Below are positions 45,512 to 58,100 of a stretch of 64,000 nt of DNA, one piece after another (position 1 is the first letter of the stretch; each line of letters starts with the position of its first letter). The notes under the pieces are model-generated. The model worked only from the letters and a program-made list of their open reading frames with translations. It did not search any database and was not told the DNA's origin. Origin of the DNA: Leptasterias polaris (taxonomy: Eukaryota > Echinodermata > Asteroidea > Forcipulatida > Asteriidae); the NCBI GenBank assembly GCA_037783415.1, contig JAZGTN010000095.1:1178001-1242000 (forward strand). The letters are read 5' to 3'. The position numbers were made by a program, and so were the translations under genes.

Positions 45512-46967
45512 TAAAGGGACACGCCGCCACGTTTTACAGTGCACAGCGTGGGGACAAGCTACGCGTAACACAGGGGCAATCGTGTAGCTGGTGGGCAGAG
45601 TGTCTCGGCGGGGCTCAGCGCGACGGAAACCCCCTAGCCAAGAGATAGCCGTACCTGGAAGCTCATGAACATGTGGGAGGTGTAGGAAGCCAGACCACCA
45701 ACTACATTGTTGTCATTGCAGGTTTGTTAGTCGGTAAACCTCGCTGATCGAATCCACCGTTTCAAAATCGCAACAGTTCAATGCTCTGTGTACGTTCCTT
45801 CCCCCGATTTGTATCGAATTTCTTGGTAATTAAATAAGATTTATGTCGATACTTGTATACGAATACCACTTTTATATTGACAGTGCAATTGGGTTCAACA
45901 ATTTCAAATTACAAAAAATGAGCCCCCCTCCCCCCAAAAAACAAAACAAAAAAAGGTCGAAAAAAATACCTCACTTGAAATTTATTTTTTCCATCTCTCG
46001 ACACACAAAATTCCAACAAAATCATTTTGATACCTCAAAATATTATTTAATTCAATCAAAATATAATTTTGTCACATAAAAAATTATTTTTTATTTTGTG
46101 AACAAAGTGGTGTTTTTCTATAGGTAACGAAATAGATTTTTCCTAGAAATTATGTTTTTGTTCCCTCGAACACGCTTTCTTTCCCTCAAAATACGATTTT
46201 GTTCACCAGAAATACGCTTTTGTTCCCTGAAGATATAAGCATTCATTTCCTCGATTTATGATTTTGTTCTCACATAATATACATTCGTTCGCTCGAAATA
46301 TGCTTTTGTTCCATAGAAAGACAGTCTTCCCCCGAAAGGAGATTTCCTTCCCTAAAAACAAGCTTTCGTTTCCTCAAAATATGACTTTGAATTGTTTGCC
46401 CAAAATATGCTTTCGTTCCCTAAATATACACTTTGTTCCCTCGCATACGCTTTCATTCCCCAAAATTCCTCTTTTGTTCCCTCAAGATAGATTTCATTCC
46501 CCTGAGGTCCAATCACACAAATTTTTTAAATTCTCTTGCGAGGGGCGACCTTGAGAGGGGAAGAGTTTGTATGTGAGGGGAAGAGTTTGTATGTGAGGGA
46601 CGACTTTGCTAGGGGGAGACTTTGTAATTGGCGACTTTGCTGGGGGCGAGTTGACTGGTTTCCGTGTTCGTTGTTTATACACACTTTCAGATGGATAACG
46701 TAGACTGGATGCCCATGCCTTGCCGTAGTAAAACATTTACGTAAACGGAGCACCAGTCTACTTGCAATAATGCGCAGCATGTATCCCATAAATTAAAACG
46801 GCTGGTAAAGCGTATACGCTGACCTTTCACCGCTTTTGTTTTTTCCAGTCATTTCTCGTTAATTACGTGATATTTTTGTAAAAAAAAATATAAAAACCAT
46901 CTAGAAATAATTGTCTTTGATTCTACTTGACTTAATTACGTAAACAGTTAACCGGTGTGTCCCTTTA
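45512..46967. mobile_element. 1.45-kb element with TAAAGGGACAC ends
   Basis: The left end TAAAGGGACACGCCG is matched inverted at the right end (CCGGTGTGTCCCTTTA). The inside has a decayed tandem array at about 46085-46500 (below) and a G-rich pair GGGGAAGAGTTTGTATGTGA repeated around 46557-46595. No transposase is seen. Confidence 0.6.
46085..46500 (+). repeat. Degenerate ~30-bp tandem repeat (TTTTGTTCCCTCRAAATAYG)
   Basis: About 13 units with variable sequence share a TTYGTTCCCT core followed by an (A)AATAYG(C/A)TT stretch. Period drifts between 27 and 33 bases. Confidence 0.7.
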
Positions 46968-47514
46968 AAATCAGCAGTTATTGTCGAATAGTTTGCATAA
47001 ACTGAATATTCAGGACTTTATGAACTAAAACCTGCTTTACATATTAGTCATGTGAAAGGTTCATTTGGATTATAGTACAAGTCATGGGTAAGTTCATGTT
47101 CATAAGGGCAATATCGGGCTATATTTTTCTTTTTTTGAATCGTCCTTCAATGTGGGTATGTTCATCACATCAAAGGCCACTGTAGCTGGCTTACCCATTC
47201 CATAAATCAACAAGTCCTGGCGAGTTTTCCAATGCGCCTGAACGATGACCGACACATTGGAGTGTTGCACAAATTACACGGACACACACACAGTAGGAAA
47301 ACGAAAACAAAATGGTGTTAATTTTCGACAAAGCTTTTGCAATTCTCTGGCGCCTTTTTTAAGCCTCTAGAATTGTAAAATTTTGCTGTATCTATTCAGT
47401 TAACCCATCTTGACAGGTAAGACTAAAATTTAGTGTTATAGTCCAGATATTAAGGGAGCTATAGTGGTGGCACCCTGCAGAATTTTAGCCCTCCAGGAAC
47501 ATGCTTTAACCCAT

Positions 47515-47830
47515 GACCGAAGATGTCACAATTTCGAAAAAAGGAGTTGTAACAGCGCCCCACCAGTTATTGGGTCTGCTGTAAACTTGTAAATATAACT
47601 TATAATTATTATTAGGTAGTTTATGAAAAATGTCTGTATCCAACTGCCACATTTTGTCACATTTTATTACTAATACTACAGTGCAACAGACACTGCATTC
47701 TACCACTCCCAGCCAGCAGGGCTAGGGCCTAGAGTAGGGGGCCTACTGAATGAAAGTCGCTGTTGGAAACGGAAATTTTAGTTACTGGGTCTAATCTCGT
47801 ACATAGTTGCAATTATCGTAGACCCAGTAA
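47515..47830. repeat. End fragments of the 42666-type MITE
   Basis: GATGTCACAATTTCGAAAAA and GTTATTGGGTCTGC (47525-47580) match the right arm of the MITE at 42666-43012. TTACTGGGTCTA and TAGACCCAGTAA (47782-47830) are a second, shorter inverted pair. Confidence 0.6.
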
Positions 47831-48238
47831 GTGAAAGGGATAATTTGTTTTGTAAAAGGAACTCCGTTTGGAAATTTTGTTTGTGTGTGTAATCTCAGTC
47901 TACTAAAAGTCCCCCATGATGGTAAGGAAAGGGTTAACTTTAACCAGCTTGCTTCAGAATTAAAAATCCTTTTTCCGATACTTGTATATTCAGTGTTTCT
48001 CATTGACATTTGCAGCTGTTAATAATGACTCGTTTTTTTTTTTTCCGTCCTGTTTCTGAAGCGCAATCAGATCAGTGGAAACCTGTTATGTAACAGTCTA
48101 ATTCAGAATTCCTACAACATTTCAAAAAATACATCGTTCAACATATGAAATCCATTTTCGGCTCAGAACTTTTGAGCCCCCACCCCCTTTGCTTTCCCTC
48201 TCCCCCCCCCAAAAAAAAATTATAATAATAACTAGAGA

Positions 48239-49530
48239 TTTAGTGTTTGTAGAAACAAACACTAGGTGTTCGGTTCCGGTGGTGGGAGAATGATGGGCCA
48301 TTTTCCAATACACGCGGTTGGTATCGTGAAGAGTTTCATTTATTTTTCTCAAAATAAAATTGGACTATATAGCTTGCTTTGTACTCAAGATGCGTAATAA
48401 TTTGTCAAAATTTTACAAATTCGTAAAAATTATTGTGATGTCATTTTCGATTTACGTAGTCATTATTATTGTCTATCTATATGCCAAGTTTCAACTCAGT
48501 CAAACTTGTTATTTTTGAGATGTAAGGCTTCAAAAAGTAAAACTTAAAGGCAATACCACGTCACATGATGACGTCATCAATCTGAAACTTCACACTCGTG
48601 TTGTCTGCATAAAGGTCATTATGTATACCAATTTTGAAAAGATTGTCTCAAACTTTGTCACAGACATCTAGTAAAAGTGTATTTTGGTATGTTTTTAACC
48701 TGCCACTAGAGGGAGCTTTTACATGTTATGACGTCACCGATCCGATTTTTGTAAACCAGACCCTTGCTGGATTATAACATCGTTGAAAACAACTTGACAA
48801 AATTTGCCACTTTTAAATTACAAGGCACTTCCGGTTTCGACCGGAAGTAGAGGTCATGTCATGTCATGTCACGCACACAATAAAAAATGAAGACCTCTAT
48901 ATAATCCCGCAAAAAGCAACCGACGGTCTCTTCGTCTTGATTTGATATAGATTTTCAAAGATTAAAAATGTTAATGTTTAAAACCTTGTAATTTGACACC
49001 TGATGACGTCACAACTGCTTGATGGAGGTTTTATCAAGGTCCTTACATGGTTTAAATTTGAAGTTGATCAGATATACAGAAGTTAATATTTTCGCCGGGA
49101 ATTGTACCAAGGCAAAATTTGAAGAATTGGACAAAGGCAAACTTTGACCTTCCGGTACGACCGGAAGTAAAGGTCATGTGAATTTGGCGTTAACTTTTCA
49201 AATGTTGCCCGTGTCTTGATCTATCATGTGCCCAAATATGAATACTGTAGCTTCAACATTCAGAGATTATACATGTACAGGCATTGGCATGAGGGCACTT
49301 TTTGAACTTAAATGGCTTGTAATTTGACACCCGATGACGTAATCGTGACGTCACAACTTACTCGGCTTCTCTTAGATATGGTCTAACATCACAATAAATT
49401 TTAAGTTGATCGAAGATTCGCAAGTATGCGTTTGCTTGCCGACAAAGCCCACTGAGAAGAATAAGCAAAACAAAGAAGAAAAAAAAAACCGAACAATAAC
49501 AAAGAGTTGTTCGGGCTCAGCCCGAACACC
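48239..49530. repeat. Dispersed repeat with CCGGAAGT and TGATGACGTCA modules
   Basis: Starts near a palindrome TAGTGTTTGTAGAAACAAAC and ends near GTTCGGGCTCAGCCCGAAC. Inside, CTTCCGG...CGACCGGAAGTA.AGGTCATG occurs twice (about 48830 and 49150), and TTGTAATTTGACACC.GATGACGT occurs twice (about 48986 and 49318). No coding sequence is seen. The repeated order suggests an ancient tandem duplication inside a mobile element. Confidence 0.55.
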
Positions 49531-50642
49531 AATAAAAATCCACAATAACAAGTAAGGTCACAAAATACACAACTGAATGGTTCCATACTATCAAAAGAAC
49601 CCCCTCCCCAAATGATTTTGCCAGATGTCTAGTTACGCCACTGCCCTGATAGCAGACTGACGTCGTGAAGACGTTGTCAATTGGTAATCTCGTCGTACGT
49701 CGTATGAATAATGTAATTATGACGTGATAATTACGTATTTCATAAAATGATTTTTTTATCGTCGACTGAAGATGTGGCTGACCATATATATGACGTGATT
49801 TTCATGTCAGTTATTTACCAGTTTTCCCCCATTGTTTTCTTGATTGGAATATGGCGTGATAATCACGTCAATTCACGTAAACAAAATTTAAGTGAAGGCG
49901 ATCGTAGGACTAAAGCCAAGTCAGCAATGACCAGTTATAAGTCATGGCTGATGTTTGTGACTAATAAACAAAACATGATTATTTGAAGTTTAATTTTTAT
50001 CTTTTTAATTATTTTTTGCTGGGGTTTGATTATACGCGACTCAGAAAACGAATCCGACGGTTGCGCATCACGCGAGTTCCTATTGGTTGAACCGCAAACT
50101 GGTAGTTTGCGGTGCGCGTACTGTTCATGCATCTCATGCGGATTGAATGGGTACCATTGAAATGGAACCGTCGGGGGTTGTTTAAATTTTCGCTGCATCG
50201 CATCGACGTGTGTACATACTGTCAACGTATTGTTCCGTTTGGAGTAATTGTTTGCTAGAATATCGACACAATCCACTGCAATCTTGCATTCATCAAAGGG
50301 ATCAAACATCAAAACACAGTCAACGACCTCAGAAATGTCAACTACTGCAAGGTAAGTCCAGTTTTAATACGGGTCATTATCGATCATGAAACCTTACCGA
50401 TCGAATGCTACTCGATCTCACTGTGTATTTGTACTGTAGGCTGTAGTGAGTGTAGAGCGTAGTACTAACTACAGTCCAGTACCCCCAGCCTATTGCTGGA
50501 ATTTGTTGCAAAAACATCGCACATTTTGGTGGGAAATCGATTGCTTTTCGAGTCGCGAGTGTGAATTTTCAGCTTGCTCGAAAACCATACTTTGTCTGGT
50601 TCGCTTGAAAACTCCACAACAACAATGATAATGATACGACCC

Positions 50643-50825
50643 ACTGCTACGATCTAATGGGGAACCAGACTGATTTACTCCGCGCGCCGAGCGCAATCTA
50701 AGTTTTGCGCAATCTAAGTTTTGTGAATTAATTACGAGTAAGGTTGGCATCTCACGCTATTCTGCGCAATGATAGTGCTCAGCGCGATGCAGTAATCAGT
50801 CTGGTCCCAATTAGATCGTAGCAGT
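50643..50825. repeat. MITE with CTGCTACGATCTAATGGGGA ends
   Basis: The inverted partner TTAGATCGTAGCAG closes the element, and ACCAGACTGAT / ATCAGTCTGGT extends the stem. It is nested in the putative 5.3-kb element. Confidence 0.8.
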
Positions 50826-51661
50826 TGATCGTATAATTATTAATTGAAGTTCAGTCTTTAAGTCAAATCTGATAAATTACTCCTGGATAAGAAACATTTT
50901 ATTTATTTGAATAAATTTAATTCAAACGTACAGTCAGAGCAGATAACAATATTGACTTGCTGAAGGGGTTTAAATGAGAAGCTGTTGACTATTGTCAATG
51001 GACAATGATTAGTTCTAACTTCTAGTTGTGATTTGTTATGTATTAAATTTTGTCATTTAAATAAACATTGTTTCAGAGGCAACTTCTGGGGTTGCACTAA
51101 AAGCAGACAACTGCCAAGGCCTGACGACAACTGCCGACAACACATTTTAAATGCACTTTAGTCTTTACAACAATGTTTGAACAAAAATAAACCGTAAAAT
51201 ATATGACGTGTAGAATCTATACCCATTGGTTCAAATGAGTGTTGTGTTGTAGAACAATAATATTGTCACACAATGCATCATATGCAGGAATGTATAACGC
51301 TATAACTCATTCATTTTAATTGTTGTGAACATTGCATTTCTTCAATGTATTCTTTGACAGGTTTCAACGTATCAACTGAAACTGTTTTCAAGAGTTGTTC
51401 TCGGCCAAAAATGTTTACCAGTTAGGCTGACACGTGTTGAATCAAGTCCTACAATATAAGAGATAGCTTGACGTTTCTCAGAAAATCCTTCTCTGCTCTT
51501 TGTAGCATGTTGTCTGAAGAGAAACTGCCATTTTGAGATGTAATCTTCCTTTTATACTGTACTCCCCCTCTGTAATGCCTATCAATTCCCTTTTACTTTC
51601 TTTTTTAGATGATTTCGGTAAGGCCGACAGGAGATGTAGCAGGGCACTGTATACATCAGAC

Positions 51662-54070
51662 ATGAATTCAGACCAGCCTAGCAATTCCGAGTCAACCATG
51701 CCTACCGCGGCCAAACGAAAACCAAGGTAAATAGGTCCACTTGACAATATGTGTGCTTTGAGCTTGTTCGGGAAATTATCAGGCCCATAGGGCGCATTAT
51801 GTGTAACAAGAATGTATCCAGTAATAGTGTTCTGGCAGAACATTGTGTAAATGGATAAACATTCTGAAATTCCTCTGTTTTGCCCATAAATCAGGCACCT
51901 CTGCATAATTATTTCATGTTATATCATTTTTGCCAGTTCTTTAGTGGTGTGTTACAACGGCTTTGCTGTGCATCCCAGTACTGACATCAGAAGTTTAACC
52001 AAGGACACGTTATTAAAAATAACACAAGAATGGCAACTTTCATTTCGTGATCCATCTCTCCCTAAGATTATCAGAAGTTTACTTGTACTGTATGCAGATT
52101 ACAAATGGTGATACAACCTTTTTCATAATTTTCTTGCAGACCAAATACTAGATATCAGAGCGAAAGCAGCTCTGAGGAGGAAACACCTGTCGTCGGGCCT
52201 AAGAAGAAGCGCCCGAAGACATCAGCATCGTCTGAACCTGCTGGGTCAGAGAATACGTTTCCTGCTCCTCCAGACATCACGTTTTCCTTCCAGTCCCCAA
52301 ACAGCCGCTTCTCAGCACCGAGTCCTCGCCCTTCAGGCTCACGCTCTCTGCAACGCTCGAGGTCAGAGAGCCCAGTCATCCAGCAAAGATCTCCATCTCC
52401 AGCAGAAAATGCCGGTAAATATGTCATTGTTGTTATGTTGCTATTGTTGGACTATAGAGTGTGTAAGTTGACTCCGAGAACGTACGAGAGTTGACGAGAA
52501 ACACAACATCCGGGCACCTCAAATAGGAGCTTCTTGAAATAATTTGTTTTGGTGCCATTCTTTTTACTAAAAGGTAGATAAAAGCTCCAACAACAATATT
52601 ATTTTTCATTTCAATTGACAAAAGGTGAACGATATTCCAAATTAGGGAAAAATGAGAGCAAAAAGTCTAGATACGTTATACCTACGTGCAGTAGTCTGGA
52701 TACCAGATCTGACAAATTGACAAACCTTTTATACCAGCCGGCTCGGAGATGCCCGGAAGTTCAATTGTGACCTTTGTGCATGAGACTTGCACACTCTATT
52801 GCCTTTCTTCTGATATCGGATTGTGATGGAATCTGTTGTACATGTAACGTACGTGTTGTCAGTTAATAGTATGGATATTTCCATTTATTTAAGTCTTTCT
52901 CATCATTGCAGATCTAAAATCAGTGCACATCAAGCAAGTTGGAGGAAGTTAAGCACGAACTGCGGGAGAACCGTAAGCTTATACGGGCTGTTCTTAACTT
53001 CCTCCGCAACCAGGAGCCTGACGATAAGGCTACAGAACATGGTCTTCCGGATGGCGTGGTCCTTCCGCTCACCTCGTCTGAGCAGCTTCAACACCTTGAA
53101 GAGAGACTGGCGAATGAGGCAGCTGCCCGGAAAACCATGGTACGTATTGAACCGTATTATTTTGTTCTTGTTTTCAAAATAGCAGTCCCCATAGTACAGC
53201 AAACTTTGAAAGGTCTCACAATTCTATGGCAAGTTGCAGTGTACAGGAGGGTGTTAATGCATATTTTCCTTTTTTTCAGGTCATTTACCTAAGTAAATGT
53301 GGAGGTCTGACTCTGAAGGACACAATCAACCGCATTATGGGCTCCCTTCTGAGACATGAAGTAGCAGTACTGTACAACTGGTGTGGGCAGCGTGGCCCCA
53401 AGAAGAAGTTTTCTGTGCTCAAGGCAGTTGTGAATGTTATATTTGGTAAGTATGATAATACTAGTAATTCACTTAGTTTACTCTCCCCCCTACAATTTTG
53501 GAATGCAGTTGCGCGAGAACGAAAAGTCATTGAGACCAAATTTTCAGAATTTGAGTTTCCCTGAGTATCTTTCAGTACACCAAAAAAGAAAAAATTCAAA
53601 GAGGCATGGTGTACACTATTTGTTGAGTTGGCGTGGAATGACCCAAAAGTATGAAATTCCTTTGGATTGCAGGGGTACCAACAATGGCAATCCCCCCTTC
53701 CACCCCGCATCAACATTACTGAATAACCCTAACCCCCGGACAACAAAGCAAGTTGGTGGATTTTTGAGGATTTTAATTCTTGAGAAACAATGCTCAGGGG
53801 GTTAGAGTTAAACACTAACAAGGTGATTCAGAATTCAATTGTTCCTTTTTCCTTTCAGAATCTGTGCTGAAAAATTTGCCAACTTCAAAGACCAACCTGG
53901 GGCAAGTCGAGGAGGAAATCCAGACCTACCTGAAGTACGTGTATCAGAAGATACGGTCTAACACCAAGAGGCAACTGAACGGTGGACAAATTAGGCAAGG
54001 AGTAATTGCTGCTGCAGAGCAACCTCAAATGCCTTCACACAGCTCATCGGAAGATGATAACCTTTCGTAA
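51662..54070 (+). CDS. DUF4806-domain protein, multi-exon
   Basis: Likely exons: 51662-51726, 52140-52414, about 52924-53139, 53280-53445, 53859-54070 (stop TAA). The second exon is Ser/Pro-rich with a basic PKKKRPK nuclear-signal-like string. The third is a charged, coiled-coil-like stretch (LEEVKHELRENRKLIRAVL). The DUF4806 domain runs from VVLPLTSSEQLQHLEERL through LSKCGGLTLKDTINRIMGSL to ALYNWCGQRGPKKKF-like residues (actual AVLYNWCGQRG) and ends near KAVVNVI. The function of DUF4806 is unknown; relatives often sit in repeat-rich invertebrate genomes. The phase between exons 2 and 3 does not match, so an exon is missed or the gene is damaged. A possible first exon, ATGTCAACTACTGCAAG followed by GTAAGT, lies at 50335-50351. 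AATAAA signals occur near 54517 and 54538. Confidence 0.7.
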
Positions 54071-54599
54071 AATATATCTAGGGTTATAATGGTAGAACAA
54101 TTGCCATGGCAACCGTTTCTTTGACCTTTGGTCAACTTGTTTTCACTGTTTTTAGTTAATTGTGAGTATTTTTGAGCTAGTTTTTTTTTAACTTTAAAAA
54201 AAATTATTCTCTTCAAAATTGATAGTGATGTGTGAAGTCAGCCATCTTGGATTTTGTTGTTTCAGCCCGTAATGGACCGTTCCGGCCTGTCAATCAACCA
54301 GAGTTTTTTTACCAATAGGAACACACCTCTTAGTCAGGTGACCACGGAAACTTGACATCCTCCATTAGCTCGGTCAAACACTCGGCCACATGCAGCGTAA
54401 ACTGTACACATTGCAATGGGCTCGTGGAGCTGTGCACCTGTATTAATCAACGTAAACTAGTTATTATTATTATTATTATTATGTATTTATAAAGTTTTCT
54501 ATACAGTATATAGTTAATAAACAAAATGTTGGGTTTTAAATAAACCTGAATTACCAGAATATGCTGTCTTTATCATTGTTATTCGCTGTCTTTATCAAC

Positions 54600-54950
54600 A
54601 CAGGAGTATTGCCATAAATTGGTCATTTTCACGTCAGGAAGACGTCATTAAGACGTTATTGGCAGGACATTATCACGTCAAAAAGACATTTTTATCATTT
54701 TATTATCACGTGATTAAGACGTTATTGGCAGGACATTATCACGTCAAAAAGACATTTTTATCACTTTATTATCACGTGGTAAAGACGTCAGATTTCTGAC
54801 GTAAAGACGTGGTAATCACGTAAAATGTGCAACGTCTTCACAACGTCTTACATCTGTGCAAATGTACGTCATTAAGACGTCGTTTGAAGACGTTATAAAG
54901 ACGTCTAACACAACGTGATTAAGACGTGATTTTAACGTCTTTCTGCTATC
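54600..54950 (+). repeat. ACGTC/AAGACGT-rich subterminal repeats
   Basis: A unit AAGACGTTATTGGCAGGACA plus TTATCACGTCAAAAAGACAT occurs twice (about 54650 and 54718). It is followed by at least ten irregular GACGT/ACGTC sites up to GCTATCGGGG. Confidence 0.75.
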
Positions 54951-55103
54951 GGGGTGGTAATATTAATCGTTAATATTGGGCATTATTGTAAAGTTTGTGA
55001 ATGTGTTTGGTTTTTTAATATTTTTTTTATAGTGGTTTTGGTACGAGACTTTCTCTCATCTCCTTTTCAGGTTTGTGTCTTGGATTTCTCAACGACTACC
55101 AAG

Positions 55104-58100
55104 ATGTCAAGAACAACTTCATCTAATCATGGCCCTGGTGTCGTCAATACCTTGCATGACCCTCTGCGCCAAGACTCGTCTGCCGAACATGTACACCACA
55201 GCACCCATCCTGCGGGCCTCTTAGAGGAGTTGAATGCACTACGTAGAGAAGAGATCTTAACGAATATATTCCTTCTGACTGACGATGGACAACAAATCGC
55301 CTGTCACCGTGTGGTTCTTGCAGCTGTTATCCCGTACTTTAGGGCCATGTTCACAAGCGGCATGGAAGAGACCACATCCCAGCAAGTTCACATGCACGGT
55401 ATCACTGGGTCTACTCTGAGGTTAATTGTTAACTACTGTTATACGGGCGCCTTCGTTCTCACAGAAAACACTGTGGAAGATGTGGCAAATGCCTCAAACT
55501 TACTTCAGTTTGAAGCACTAGAGGCGGAGTGTGCCCGATTCTTGGGTAGTCGTCTGAACGCCACAAATAGTCTGGAAACTGAAATGGTCGGTCGACGGCT
55601 CTTTAATCGGCAGCTGAGTGCACAAGCTCGTGACTATTCAGTTGTGAACTTTACGGGCGTGACTTTCTCGCAGGAGTTTCTGAAGTTTTCCCTGGAGCAG
55701 ATTGAGGAATTCATCTCAGAGAGTCTTTACATAGATTTGGAAGAGGAGGTGTACAATGCCGTCATGCGATGGGTTAAGCATGACTGGGAGAACCGCAACA
55801 GCCACCTTGCAACGTTATTTAGGAAAGTGTTATTTGAACTGATGGACGACAACTTCTTGCTGGAAATTGCAGGTACGTGTAGATTGCTTACTTTTACAGC
55901 TCGAAATTCAAACCTGAAGTGACTGTCTTCACACACAGAAGCTAAACTCTTTATTCAAATTGACTGGTTTTGCAAAAAAAATATTGAAATATACATAAGC
56001 ATGAATAAATGAAGTTGAACTTTTGTGCGTTCACTTTCATTAAATTTTGAAATTTTATAAGCTGGTCACCAGAAGCTAACAGGGAAGTAAGTTTTTATTT
56101 GTGGCAAAGACAATTGAGTTAAATTGTTTTTCAGCTCACATACATGTACTGGTATTCGTTGCATCACCAATCTCCAATTAAACTGAAAATTAATTTTGTC
56201 ATACTTATACATGTAGGTGGATTTAACATGCATGGCAATGTGTACTTTGGTGCGTGTGACATGTTGTGGCTGTGTGGTCCATCGTACTGGACTCCAGCTC
56301 TGGTGTTTCCGATTAGCGGGTCGTGGGTTCGAGTCCTGGTCTTGACAATTCAATTCAATTCAATTCAATTAATCTTTATTATATCCCAAAAAGGGTAATT
56401 CAAATGCTCGCATACAGTAAAAACATTGAAATATTAAAAACATTAAAATTGGTTTTAGGGATAATATACAATTTATTACAAGAAAACACACTAAAAGGTG
56501 ATAAGTATATAAGACAAGAAAAAACAAACCTGGGGACTGAACGATACAATTTATAGTTAACGTTTGAAATGAAGATTGTGATGTGTTATTGCACTGGGAT
56601 AAAGGAGGATGGGTACCAGTTTGTCGCAGCATATGGCACTTGCATACGACCAGACCTTGGGATCAGCTGGCTGGCAAACACATCATGAAGCGGATGGTTT
56701 GTATCATTCAGTAGCACTGTGAGCTTGCCAGCCAGCAGATCCCCATATGCTGTGTCTACTAGCGGCCGCGACTCCCCAAGAATCCTTCCTGCTGCTTTTA
56801 TAATTCTATCTATGCGATCCTTGTCACTGCTCCCAACATTTCCACCCCAACAGATCAAGCAGTAGCCCCAAACACTAGCAATCACAGTGTCGTAAAAAGT
56901 TGCCAAAATTGTACGATTGACATGAAAATAATTCAATTTCCTGAGGCAGAACATGCGAGAATTCAGTTTTTTTCACAATGGAATCCACATGTTCATGCCA
57001 ACCCAGTTCATTGTCAAAAATTACACCCAAATATTTATACCTAGTGGCACGTTCCACCGCCCTGTCTTTCAAGATCACAGGTTCTGGTTGACGACGTGAT
57101 TTCCGATAATCTATAACCATTTCTTTAGTTTTAGAGACATTTAGTTTGATATAATTTAAATCACAGTACTTGACAAATTGTTGAAGTTGATTTTGATACA
57201 AGCGATCATCATCCTTACTAATCAGACCAATCATCGCAGTGTCGTCGGCGAATTTAATTAAGGGACACGACATTTCTGAAGACCGACAATCTGATGTATA
57301 TAATGAAAAAAGGAAAGGAGCTAGAACCGTACCTTGTGGAGCACCATGCAGTGTTTGAATAAATCAAATTAGATTGTGTGTCAGTAACGCTAATTTTAAC
57401 ATACTGAGAACGATTTGTCAAGTAATTTAAAATCCAGGACAAGAGAGACTTGGGTACGTCACAGTGGTCTAGTAGTTTTTTAATTAGTATATGTGGCTGA
57501 ATAGTGTTAAATGCTGAAGAGAAATCAAAAAACATAACTCTAGCTGAATTATCACAGCGAACTCGTTCTAAGTGAGCATATAATTTATCCAACACTGTTA
57601 AAATAGCATCACTACAACTGCGATTTCCCTGATAGGCGAACTGCATTGGGTCCAGAAAGCCAGATACAAAATCAAACAAAACATTCTTAAACAATCTTTC
57701 ACACCCTTTCATTGGTATGGCTGTTAAAGCCACTGGCCTGAGCTCATTCATGCATGTAATAATAGAATTCTTTGGGATAGGAATGATACTTGAGCACTTC
57801 CAAAGTTGTGGAATAGACCGGGTACTAAAGGATAAGTTAAACATAACAGTAACAATTCTAGAAAGCTGACTCGAACATGATTGTAAAACCTTTGCGGAAA
57901 TTCCATCTGGTCCAGCTGCCTTAGATGTATTCAAATTTTTAAACTGACGGCACACATCTTGTTCGGAAACATTTAGCTCATATGGATCTAAATCATTTTG
58001 AAGTATACCACGAATGTTATCAACTTCAACATGGAAATCACACTGATCAAAACGGTTATAAAATTCATTCAACTGATTTGCATATTCAACGGATGTGTCT

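Larger units (their letters stand above)
49646..54950 (+). mobile_element. Putative 5.3-kb DNA transposon carrying a DUF4806 gene
   Basis: The left end CCTGATAGCAGACTGACGTC has an inverted partner at the right end (GACGTTTTAAC..., then CTTTCTGCTATCGGGG). Both subterminal regions (49660-49880 and 54630-54945) are packed with ACGTC/GACGT motifs. I find no second copy of either end near its own side, which argues for one long element over two MITEs. The only gene inside is the DUF4806 gene. No target duplication is evident. Confidence 0.55.
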
